From NCBI GenBank assembly GCA_015494245.1, contig WGBN01000420.1:1-7106 (forward strand): a stretch of 7,106 nucleotides of DNA. The letters run 5' to 3'. Shown one piece after another: positions 1-5,784 of this stretch. Source of the DNA: Saprospiraceae bacterium (GTDB lineage Bacteria > Bacteroidota > Bacteroidia > Chitinophagales > Saprospiraceae). A program made the position numbers and the translations under genes. The notes under the pieces were generated by a model. The model was not told the origin of the DNA, did no database searches, and saw only the letters and a list, made by a program, of their open reading frames with translations. Numbering within the stretch: the first letter of the stretch is position 1; every line of letters begins with the position of its first letter.

Positions 1-355
1 GGTTACCTGTCCATCAAGAAATATGACCCGGAAAGTGAGCTTTACACCCTGGCATACCCCAACCGGGAAGTGAAAAAATCCATGCTGGAGCATCTTCTCG
101 GGGCTTTCGCCAAATTGGAGCCCGGCCTGGGAAGCAAGCCCGTCTGATGTGCTGGTAGAATTAGACGACAAAGTCTATGCCATAGAATTTAAGATAGACC
201 AATCTGCCGAGGAAGCTCTCAAGCAAATCAAAGAAAGAGGCTATCTCAACAAGTACCGCTCTTTGGGTAAAAAGCTCATCGCTATGGGCATCAACTTCTC
301 TACGGAGAAGCGGGAGGTGGATGAGTTTGCGGTCGAGGTGGTTGAATCGGTGTAA
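1..355 (+). pseudogene. AAA-ATPase-like / PD-(D/E)XK nuclease-domain protein, internally deleted 3' remnant
   Basis: Two consecutive frames carry pieces of one family. Frame 1 (1-147) enters from outside the window and reads GYLSIKKYDPESELYTLAYP then NREVKKSMLEHLLGAF, the segment that follows the ATPase part in the large AAA-ATPase-like family with a C-terminal PD-(D/E)XK domain (DUF1703-type). It ends at TGA 145-147. The next frame (sense from about 143, ending at TAA 353-355) reads SDVLVELDDKVYAIEFKID and continues through AEEALKQIKERGYLNKY. This is the nuclease core, with a plausible catalytic D (codon 146-148) and the E-F-K motif, and then the normal C-terminus. In intact relatives, from memory, roughly 70-100 residues separate the two pieces; here they abut near 135-145 with a frame change. 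I infer a deletion plus frameshift, so no full-length protein. A GTG at 149 could start a 68-residue product, but with no upstream nuclease half it is unlikely to work. The 5' end lies outside the window. Confidence 0.75.
102..116 (-). repeat. Dispersed CATTTGSCGAAAGSC motif, G/C form, 14 of 15
   Basis: Read on the minus strand this is AATTTGGCGAAAGCC, which matches the copies at 5390 and 5952 over 14 consecutive bases. On the + strand it encodes Ala-Phe-Ala-Lys in the ATPase remnant. Confidence 0.45.
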
Positions 356-393
356 TCGGCAGAATTGGTGAAAGCGGGAGCCGGTGAAGGTTT

Positions 394-407
394 ATCGTGT
401 ATCGTGT
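394..407. repeat. Tandem ATCGTGT x2
   Basis: Two perfect copies of ATCGTGT are followed by a degenerate third (GTCGTTT, 408-414). They lie in the gene-free stretch just upstream of the two GC-rich hairpins. No function is evident; this may be the edge of a larger dispersed intergenic repeat. Confidence 0.4.
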
Positions 408-419
408 GTCGTTTAGTTG

Positions 420-464
420 GGCGGGCTTCAGCCCGCCAATCAGTACCGCGGGCTTCAGCCCGCG
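420..464. repeat. Pair of REP-like palindromes
   Basis: Two near-identical hairpins are placed in direct orientation. The first has stem 420-426 paired with 431-437, and the second has stem 447-453 paired with 458-464. Both have 7-bp perfect GC-rich stems and the same TTCA loop, and they share the 16-base core GCGGGCTTCAGCCCGC (421-436 and 448-463). The copies start 27 bases apart. This is the form of repetitive extragenic palindromes, which elsewhere are mobilised by RAYT (Y1 transposase-like) proteins; no such gene is in the window. They could also weaken or end transcription coming from the remnant upstream, but no T-run follows. Confidence 0.65.
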
Positions 465-478
465 CCTGTAAGCCAAAA

Positions 479-500
479 ATCGCTATCTTTGCATAGCGAT
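479..500 (+). promoter_or_regulatory. Bacteroidota -7 box inside an inverted repeat
   Basis: TATCTTTG at 484-491 matches the Bacteroidota sigma-factor -7 consensus TAnnTTTG. It sits inside a perfect 8-bp inverted repeat, ATCGCTAT (479-486) and ATAGCGAT (493-500), separated by six bases. No clear -33 TTG lies at the usual distance upstream, where the GC-rich hairpins are. Transcription from here would give a leader of roughly 85-95 bases for the gene at 587. The symmetry suggests a possible operator for a dimeric regulator, or a hairpin at the very 5' end of the RNA. Confidence 0.45.
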
Positions 501-559
501 AAGGGGGAATATGGGCCCTTTTCGTACATTGCAGAACGGAACTGCAATTTGAGCGCTTT

Positions 560-567
560 TGTCTTTG
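560..567 (+). promoter_or_regulatory. Possible second -7 box, proximal to the gene at 587
   Basis: TGTCTTTG matches TAnnTTTG at seven of eight positions and is followed by CA, as is common at Bacteroidota promoters. It lies 19 bases before the ATG, so the leader would be very short. No -33 TTG is correctly spaced (the nearest is 529-531). It is an alternative to the box at 484. Confidence 0.25.
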
Positions 568-586
568 CACTTTTAACACCAGGGAT

Positions 587-1717
587 ATGAAATACTTTTT
601 TACACTTTTGGCATCTGCATTCAGTTTGTCGCTGATGGCGCAAATTACTTTGACGACGGCGAGCTTCCCGCAGGCGGGAGACACGCTTTTCCTTGCCGTG
701 GACAATGCTCCGACGGTAACGCTTACCGGCCCGGGAGGGCCTTATGAGTGGGATTTTACCGCTTTGCAGGCTCCCTTCACTACAGAGGTCGTCTATCGGC
801 CGGCCAGTGAAGGAGGTGCTTATGACCAGCTACCGGATGCCGATATGGTGGTAACTTTGCCCGGAGGCAGAGAAGCCTATTACAAGGTAGAAAATGATGA
901 ATTGCTCAACATAGCCCTGTACGGAGCCGCCCCCGGCGGACTGGGTTTTGATCTGCTAATGCCTCTGGACCCGCCGCTCATAGAGCGCAAAGCGCCTGCT
1001 CAGTTTGGCTTTTCTCTCATCCAGGAGTCTTCTGTCAGTGCGGCTGTATCTTCGGAGGTGCTGCCCCAGCAGATTTTGGACCAATTGCCCATTACGCCCG
1101 ATTCTCTGCGCCTGCGCATGACGGATCAGCGCACGGAATTCGCCGATGCCTATGGCACTATGGATATCCCCGGCGGCAGCTTCGACGTGCTGCGCATCAA
1201 GCGTTTTGAAATCCGTGAATTTCACGTGGATGCCTACCTCTCTTTTACGGGCTGGTCGGAAGTTACGGACTTGTTGGGCGGTGCAAGTGGCAACCTGCAA
1301 CCGGACTCTACGCTGAAATACATCTTCCTCAGCAATGAGGCTAAGGAACCTATTGCGGAAGTTACCGCAGACCCCCTGACGGAAGAGGTGCAGAGCGTTA
1401 CGTTCAAATCCATCGCAACGGGGCCGGTGCCCACCACCATTGTGCCGGTAGGCAGCCCTCTGGTGTTGGCTTATCCCAATCCCGCCATTTTTGATGTGCG
1501 CTTTGAGTTTATCAACCTCAAGCCGGGCGTTTATCACCTGGAGATTTACAACCTGCTGGGAGTGAAAATCCGGGATGAGGAGTACCGCATTAAAAGCGGT
1601 AACCAAGTGGAAAAAATGGATGTGTCGGATTTGAGAAAGGGAACTTACCTGTATTCGCTAAGAGATCCGGACGGGAAGACCATCACCACTAAGCGCCTGA
1701 TTATCATCAGACCGTAG
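587..1717 (+). CDS. Secreted protein with T9SS type A sorting domain, function unknown
   Basis: This 376-residue protein begins with a signal peptide (MKYFFTLLASAFSLSLMAQ, likely cleaved after about residue 19), so it is Sec-exported. Residues 20-60 (SFPQAGDTLFLAVDN, then GPGGPYEWDF) resemble the N-terminal pattern often seen in Bacteroidota secreted proteins of unknown function. The middle looks beta-rich and has no catalytic motif I recognise. Residues about 292-376 form a Por-type C-terminal domain: the AYPNP start, then GVYHLEIYNLLGVKI, then LRKGTYLYSL and a basic TTKRLIII end. This is the signal that directs passage through the type IX secretion system and surface anchoring or release. 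The ATG at 587 is chosen because the signal peptide starts there. Only a weak AGGGA precedes it, which is normal in this phylum. The kinase gene follows after 39 bases, with a strong hairpin between. The product name rests on the two sorting signals only. Confidence 0.9.
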   Translation: MKYFFTLLASAFSLSLMAQITLTTASFPQAGDTLFLAVDNAPTVTLTGPGGPYEWDFTALQAPFTTEVVYRPASEGGAYDQLPDADMVVTLPGGREAYYKVENDELLNIALYGAAPGGLGFDLLMPLDPPLIERKAPAQFGFSLIQESSVSAAVSSEVLPQQILDQLPITPDSLRLRMTDQRTEFADAYGTMDIPGGSFDVLRIKRFEIREFHVDAYLSFTGWSEVTDLLGGASGNLQPDSTLKYIFLSNEAKEPIAEVTADPLTEEVQSVTFKSIATGPVPTTIVPVGSPLVLAYPNPAIFDVRFEFINLKPGVYHLEIYNLLGVKIRDEEYRIKSGNQVEKMDVSDLRKGTYLYSLRDPDGKTITTKRLIIIRP

Positions 1718-1722
1718 TCATG

Positions 1723-1744
1723 GATTGGGCCCTGGGGCCCAATC
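1723..1744 (+). terminator. Intergenic GC-rich hairpin (terminator or attenuator)
   Basis: A perfect 10-bp inverted repeat (GATTGGGCCC at 1723-1732, GGGCCCAATC at 1735-1744) starts five bases after the stop at 1717 and ends 12 bases before the kinase ATG. In RNA the innermost pair would open to give a four-base loop. Only a mixed, U-poor stretch follows, so it is not a classic intrinsic terminator. It may partly terminate, act as an mRNA 3' stabiliser, or mask the kinase ribosome entry site. Confidence 0.5.
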
Positions 1745-1756
1745 TCAGATATTTCT

Positions 1757-2941
1757 ATGGACATCTACCGGAAAAAATCCCGTTGGAAGTTATACCTCGC
1801 CATAGTGGGCCTGCTCATCGTGTTGCTGTCGGCTTACTATACCCAAAATCTCACCAGGCGCCTGGCTGAGGAAGAGCACAAAAAAATAGAACTTTGGTTC
1901 CGCGCCCAGGAATCGCTGGTCAAACCTATGGACGAGGCTTGCCTGGCTTGTGAGGACTTTACGCTTGAAACCGAGATACTACAATCCAACACCACCCTCC
2001 CGCTCATTCTGGTCAGCGAAACGGGGGAAATTCTCTCTGCCCTCAACTTTGGCGAAAAGAGAGATACGGATCAGGTATTTCTCGAAAAAGAGCTGAAAAA
2101 ACTCCAAAGCCAGGGCGCCAAACCCATTGAAGGCTACGGGCAGAAGGTCTATTACAAAAACTCCCGCCTGCTTTCCGAAATCCGCTATCTGCCTTTGGTG
2201 CAATTGCTGCTCATAGGCCTTTTTGTCTTTGTGGGTTATCTGGGCTTCAGCAACGCCCGCAAGGCAGAGCAAAACCGCGTCTGGGTGGGCATGGCCAAAG
2301 AGACTGCCCACCAAATCGGCACGCCGCTCTCGGCCATCTTCGGCTGGCTGGAATACCTCAAAGAAATGAACCCCGACGATGAAGAACTGCAAATGGTCGT
2401 ACAAGAGCTCAATAAAGATGCCGACAAACTGCACACCGTAGCCGAACGCTTCTCCAAAATCGGCGCCCGTCCCGAGCTGCATCCACATGGAGTCTATGAG
2501 TTGCTCGAAAAAGTGGGCTCCTACATAGGCGAACGCGCCCCTGCCGGCGTGCAACTCCACTTCCCCTCCGCCAAAGATGCCAAAGAAGAACTCCGGGCCA
2601 TGCTCAACCCGCCTCTCTTCGAATGGGTGCTCGAAAACCTGCTTCGCAATGCCATTGATGCCATGGAAGGCAAGGGCAAAATAGAAATGCAGGTAGAGAG
2701 AAATCGCGACAAAGTCATCTTTACCATCAGCGATACCGGCAAAGGCATGACCGCCGATGAAGTGAAATACGTCTTTAAGCCCGGCTTCTCCACCAAAGAC
2801 CGCGGCTGGGGCCTGGGCCTCTCTCTCGCCCGCCGCATCATTGAGCAATACCACCACGGCCGCATCTACGTGAAACACTCAGAACCGGGCAAGGGCACAA
2901 CCTTTTCCATCGAACTGCCCGTAGCACCGGAAGAATTATGA
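1757..2941 (+). CDS. Membrane-bound sensor histidine kinase
   Basis: This 394-residue inner-membrane kinase should autophosphorylate and pass phosphate to a response regulator that is not in the window. TM1 is about residues 11-28 and TM2 about 145-164. The 115-residue loop between them is the likely periplasmic sensor; it contains a CxxC (C62, C65) and a PAS-like stretch LPLILVSETGEIL (81-93). There is no HAMP domain. The H-box is AKETAHQIGTPLSAI with phospho-acceptor H185. The ATPase part shows the N-box LENLLRNAIDAM (292-303), G1 DTGKGM (326-331), F-box VFKPGFSTK (339-347) and G2 GWGLGL (350-355). All key residues are present, so it should be active. The ATG at 1757 gives a short basic N-terminus before TM1. 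The stop TGA overlaps the receptor start (ATGA, 2938-2941), which indicates one transcript and likely coupling. The signal sensed is unknown. Confidence 0.93.
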   Translation: MDIYRKKSRWKLYLAIVGLLIVLLSAYYTQNLTRRLAEEEHKKIELWFRAQESLVKPMDEACLACEDFTLETEILQSNTTLPLILVSETGEILSALNFGEKRDTDQVFLEKELKKLQSQGAKPIEGYGQKVYYKNSRLLSEIRYLPLVQLLLIGLFVFVGYLGFSNARKAEQNRVWVGMAKETAHQIGTPLSAIFGWLEYLKEMNPDDEELQMVVQELNKDADKLHTVAERFSKIGARPELHPHGVYELLEKVGSYIGERAPAGVQLHFPSAKDAKEELRAMLNPPLFEWVLENLLRNAIDAMEGKGKIEMQVERNRDKVIFTISDTGKGMTADEVKYVFKPGFSTKDRGWGLGLSLARRIIEQYHHGRIYVKHSEPGKGTTFSIELPVAPEEL

Positions 2942-5517
2942 AGCCTTGTGTAGTTTTTTTGGTGTTTCTCTATTTGCCTGCCCTTGCCCTCCATGCGCAA
3001 GAGCAGCTTCTGGTCTTGGACGAAGAAGGCGACCCTCTGCCCGGGGTCTCGGTCTATACCTCTGATTTGGATTTTGTTGCAACCACTGATTTACGCGGTT
3101 TGGCTTCTCTCGCAGGCTGGAACAAAACGGACAGCCTGCAACTTTCCTTTCTCGGGTATGAGTCGCTGAGCCTTTCACCCGTGGAGTTGGAGGCATTTGA
3201 CTTTGTTGTTCGACTGAGTCCGCTTCCGCAAAATCTGGAGGCCGTGCTCGTCATTGGTCGCAGGGGCGCTTTGGCGGGAGATGTACTCTCTTCGGTAGAG
3301 GTTTTGCCGCTGGAAAACCTGCTCTTCAGCCAGGCACAAGATGTGCCGGATGCCTTGGAGAAGGAATCCGGTCTTTATGTGCAAAAGAGTCAGATGGGCG
3401 GAGGCAGCCCCATCATGCGAGGCTTTGAAGCCAATCGCGTGCTTCTGGTCGTAGATGGGGTGAAGATGAACAACGCCATCTACCGCAACGGCCATCTGCA
3501 AAACAGCCTTAGCATAGACGCCCAATTGCTGGATCGCATTGAGTTGATCTATGGCCCGGGTTCTTTGGAGTACGGTAGCGATGCCCTCGGCGGCGTCTTG
3601 CATTTTCGTACCCGCTCACCCAAACGCAGACAGGAGAGCAAAAACACCTGGCAGGGGCGGGCCCATTCCCGTTTTTCTACGGCTAATACCGAAAAGGCCG
3701 TGCATCTGGACATCAACGGCGGCTTTTCTTCCGCGGCTTTTTTGACTTCCGTGAGTTTTTCTTCCTATGGCGATTTGCGGGCTGGCAACCGGAGGCCGGA
3801 GATGTATCCGGACTTTGGAAAGCGCTTTTACAATCCCGTTTTTCGCGATGGAGCTGATTACGCTCAGCCCAACGGCAGGCAGCTCTCCGACGGTTCTTTC
3901 AGGTTTACCCCCAATATGCAGCGGCCATCGGGCTATAATCAGTTTGCCCTGGGGCAGAAGGCCTTATGGCAACTTTCCGACCTTTTTCGCCTTTCGGCAA
4001 ATGTGCAGTTCTCTACTACTTCCGACATTCCGCGTTACGATCAGCTGGCCCTTACATTGGGAGCGCCGGATGAGCTCAAATTTGCCGAATGGCATTACGG
4101 CCCACAGCAATACTTGCTCTTGTCGCTCACGGCTGACTGGAGCCGCAAGACCCCGTTTTTCGACCGTGCCCGGGCCATTCTGGCTCGTCAGCAGTTGCAG
4201 GAAGAGCGTATCAGGCGTCGCTTCAACCGCAGCCTGCGTACTACGCAGACCGAAAGCGTCGGGGTTTCTTCCCTGACTTTAGACCTGAGCAAGGCTTTGG
4301 GGCCTCGCCATTTGCTGCATTACGGCCTGGATGTACAACTCAATGAAGTGCGCTCTACGGCTTTGGGCGAAGATGTGCAGACGGGCGCTTTGTTTGAAGA
4401 GACGTTGAGTCGTTATCCGGGCGGCGGCAGTGAGTTGAATCGAGGCGGAGCCTACACCTTGTATCGCTGGGAGCCGAAATCCGCTTTGTTCAATGTGCAG
4501 GCAGGTTTGCGTTATTCGCTGAGTGTGTTGCAGGCTCGCTATACGGAAAACCCTCTCATCGCCTGGCCGGACTCCTATCTCAATCCGGGCATCAGCAATC
4601 GCACTTCCGGCTGGAGCTATGGTCTCGGCCTGCGAGTACCCGATCTTCGGGGGTGGAGTTTCAGCCTCTCTCTCGCCACGGCTTTCCGGGCGCCCAATGT
4701 AGATGATGTGGGTAAAATCCGCGCCAAGAATGGAAAAATCACCATCCCCAATCCCGCCTTAAAGCCCGAGCGGGTTACTTCGGGGGAGTTTAATTTGGGG
4801 TATGCCCTGCCGGACCGTCCCCACACCCGTCTGGCCTTGTCGGCCTTTTACTCCGACCTCCGCGACTTGATGGCCCGAAGAGCTTATACCCTGCCCGATG
4901 GCAGCAGCACCATAGACGTAGAGGGCGAACTGCTCCAAACGGTAGCCAATGTTAATGCCGATAAGGGTTTTATCTATGGCCTTTCGGCAAATGCCTCCCT
5001 GACCCTGGGCGAACACTGGAGCAGTGGCCTGAGCTTTACGTACACATACGGACGAGTTGCCTTTTCTAAGGAGTACGATTCGGGTCCGGTGGCAGAGGTG
5101 GATACCTTGCTGCCTCTGGCGCATATTCCCCCGCCTTATGGGCGATGGAATTTGCTTTACGAGGCCGAAAAGTTAAAAGCTGAGTTCGTCTTGCGCTTCA
5201 ACCTGGCTAAAAAACCTGAAGCCTATGCCGTGACGGACATGTGGTATGACGACAAGGGGCGCCCCGTCTTTGACCGCCTCGGTACATCCGACAATCTCGA
5301 ATATACACCCACCTATACGGATGAAAACGGTCTGCAGCAACACGCCGGCAGCCTTGCCTGGTACACTCTGAACCTCTATGTAGCTCATTCATTTGGCGAA
5401 AGCCTGAAGTTCTTTCTGTCGCTGGAAAATATACTCGACTTGCATTATCGTACTTTTGGCTCGGGAATCAGTGCGGCCGGCTTTAACAGCTCCATCGGCC
5501 TCTCTTGGGAGTGGTAA
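2938..5517 (+). CDS. TonB-dependent outer-membrane receptor
   Basis: This 859-residue protein is predicted to import a scarce ligand across the outer membrane using TonB/ExbBD energy. It has a signal peptide (about 1-20, ending LALHAQ), a carboxypeptidase-regulatory-like beta-sandwich (about 23-93, with LDEEGDPLPGVSVYTSD), a plug (about 118-226, with GGGSPIMRGFEANRVLLVVD at 154-173 and YGPGSLEYGSDALGGV at 205-220) and then a 22-strand-type barrel. FRAP (583-586) and NPALKPE (605-611) correspond to the FRAP/NPNL boxes known in haem and other receptors. The barrel closes with an aromatic W at the end. The plug wording recalls haem/siderophore-type receptors, but I see no ligand-defining histidines, so the substrate is left open. 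There is no SusD partner. The start ATG overlaps the kinase stop, with GGAAG at 2929-2933 as a possible ribosome site, four bases from the ATG. Length and domains look complete. Confidence 0.93.
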   Translation: MKPCVVFLVFLYLPALALHAQEQLLVLDEEGDPLPGVSVYTSDLDFVATTDLRGLASLAGWNKTDSLQLSFLGYESLSLSPVELEAFDFVVRLSPLPQNLEAVLVIGRRGALAGDVLSSVEVLPLENLLFSQAQDVPDALEKESGLYVQKSQMGGGSPIMRGFEANRVLLVVDGVKMNNAIYRNGHLQNSLSIDAQLLDRIELIYGPGSLEYGSDALGGVLHFRTRSPKRRQESKNTWQGRAHSRFSTANTEKAVHLDINGGFSSAAFLTSVSFSSYGDLRAGNRRPEMYPDFGKRFYNPVFRDGADYAQPNGRQLSDGSFRFTPNMQRPSGYNQFALGQKALWQLSDLFRLSANVQFSTTSDIPRYDQLALTLGAPDELKFAEWHYGPQQYLLLSLTADWSRKTPFFDRARAILARQQLQEERIRRRFNRSLRTTQTESVGVSSLTLDLSKALGPRHLLHYGLDVQLNEVRSTALGEDVQTGALFEETLSRYPGGGSELNRGGAYTLYRWEPKSALFNVQAGLRYSLSVLQARYTENPLIAWPDSYLNPGISNRTSGWSYGLGLRVPDLRGWSFSLSLATAFRAPNVDDVGKIRAKNGKITIPNPALKPERVTSGEFNLGYALPDRPHTRLALSAFYSDLRDLMARRAYTLPDGSSTIDVEGELLQTVANVNADKGFIYGLSANASLTLGEHWSSGLSFTYTYGRVAFSKEYDSGPVAEVDTLLPLAHIPPPYGRWNLLYEAEKLKAEFVLRFNLAKKPEAYAVTDMWYDDKGRPVFDRLGTSDNLEYTPTYTDENGLQQHAGSLAWYTLNLYVAHSFGESLKFFLSLENILDLHYRTFGSGISAAGFNSSIGLSWEW
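3989..4003 (-). repeat. Dispersed CATTTGSCGAAAGSC motif, C/G form
   Basis: The + strand reads GCCTTTCGGCAAATG, identical over 15 bases to 4979-4993 and 6913-6927. It encodes Leu-Ser-Ala-Asn in the receptor barrel. A 13-of-14 relative in the opposite orientation lies close by at 4080-4093. Confidence 0.5.
4979..4993 (-). repeat. Dispersed CATTTGSCGAAAGSC motif, C/G form
   Basis: The identity with the copy at 6913 extends to 18 bases (4978-4995 and 6912-6929, GGCCTTTCGGCAAATGCC), although the second copy is in a different gene. It encodes Gly-Leu-Ser-Ala-Asn-Ala in both places. Confidence 0.5.
5390..5404 (+). repeat. Dispersed CATTTGSCGAAAGSC motif, G/C form
   Basis: CATTTGGCGAAAGCC near the end of the receptor gene is read as part of Ser-Phe-Gly-Glu-Ser. 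It is identical over 15 bases to 5952-5966 in the protease gene, which is read in another codon phase. Confidence 0.5.
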
Positions 5518-5585
5518 GGTTTTTGTCTGTGATTGGCATTTGTGTATTTGTCCGGCCTGTTTTTAAGCAATAGGTTGTATCTTTC

Positions 5586-5728
5586 TTGCAACAATGGTTC
5601 ATTAAGTTTTTGGCCACTTGTCTCCTTTGGAAAACAGGTTGTCAAGTTGAACCGGTTTAAATCCGCGAGAACCCGCGTCATCCGCGTCATCCGCGTTCTA
5701 TTATTGACTTAATGAGCCATTGATGCAA
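5586..5728. repeat. MITE-like element with 22-bp terminal inverted repeats
   Basis: The left arm (5586-5607, starting TTGCAACAATGG) and right arm (5707-5728, ending CCATTGATGCAA) are reverse complements at 20 of 22 positions. One of the two mismatches would still form a G-U pair in RNA. Pairing stops sharply at both outer edges, as expected of a defined unit. The 99-base interior encodes nothing I recognise. It has an AACCGGTT palindrome (5650-5657) near its centre and the ATCCGCGTC tandem units. I see no convincing target-site duplication. It fills most of the 263-base gap between the receptor and the protease and could terminate or fold the transcript. The nature as a mobile element is inferred from architecture only. 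Confidence 0.55.
5661..5697. repeat. Tandem ATCCGCGTC-type 9-bp units
   Basis: Four imperfect units run head to tail: ATCCGCGAG (5661), AACCCGCGTC (5670, ten bases), ATCCGCGTC (5680) and ATCCGCGTT (5689). Strings of this type are, as I recall, widespread between genes in Bacteroidota and related phyla. Here the array lies inside the inverted-repeat element. Confidence 0.6.
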
Positions 5729-5766
5729 TTAACTTTAAAGAAACTCTATTTGTCCCAAAGCCCATA

Positions 5767-5784
5767 ATGAACTTTCAAGTATGA
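5767..5784 (+). other. Possible five-codon leader ORF overlapping the protease start
   Basis: ATG at 5767 opens a five-codon frame (MNFQV) whose TGA (5782-5784) overlaps the protease ATG (5781-5783). A ribosome ending there could restart on the protease. There is no ribosome-binding sequence and the frame is short enough to be chance. Confidence 0.15.

Noticed and set aside
135..150. Programmed ribosomal frameshift joining the two nuclease frames
   Set aside because: There is no slippery heptamer or downstream pseudoknot, and the expected linker residues are missing altogether, so a deletion is the simpler reading.
420..464. Possible CRISPR repeat pair
   Set aside because: Only two copies with about 11 bases between palindromes, no spacer-like unique sequence of normal length and no cas genes.
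241..705. 154-codon minus-strand open frame covering the intergenic repeats
   Set aside because: It spans the nuclease remnant, hairpins and the signal-peptide region of the next gene. The translation shows no domain and is explained by the overlapping features.
956..1606. 216-codon minus-strand open frame antisense to the T9SS-sorted protein
   Set aside because: It shows no signal peptide or recognisable domain and overlaps a clearly coding + frame entirely.
1979..2878. 299-codon minus-strand open frame antisense to the kinase
   Set aside because: The + frame has all kinase motifs. The antisense translation is low-complexity and Phe/Ala/Gly-rich, as expected from a GC-biased reverse frame.
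5518..5585. Intrinsic terminator after the receptor gene
   Set aside because: There are T-rich stretches (5521, 5560) but no stable stem directly before either. A weak 6-bp stem (5574-5592) is not followed by a T-run.
5445..5690. 81-codon minus-strand open frame through the inverted-repeat element
   Set aside because: Its start is the ATCCGCGTC tandem read as Thr-Arg-Met repeats and it then runs into the receptor gene in antisense. No protein family is visible.
5730..5737. TAACTTTA as a promoter box for the protease gene
   Set aside because: It misses the conserved final G of TAnnTTTG and has no -33 TTG at normal spacing; too weak to call.
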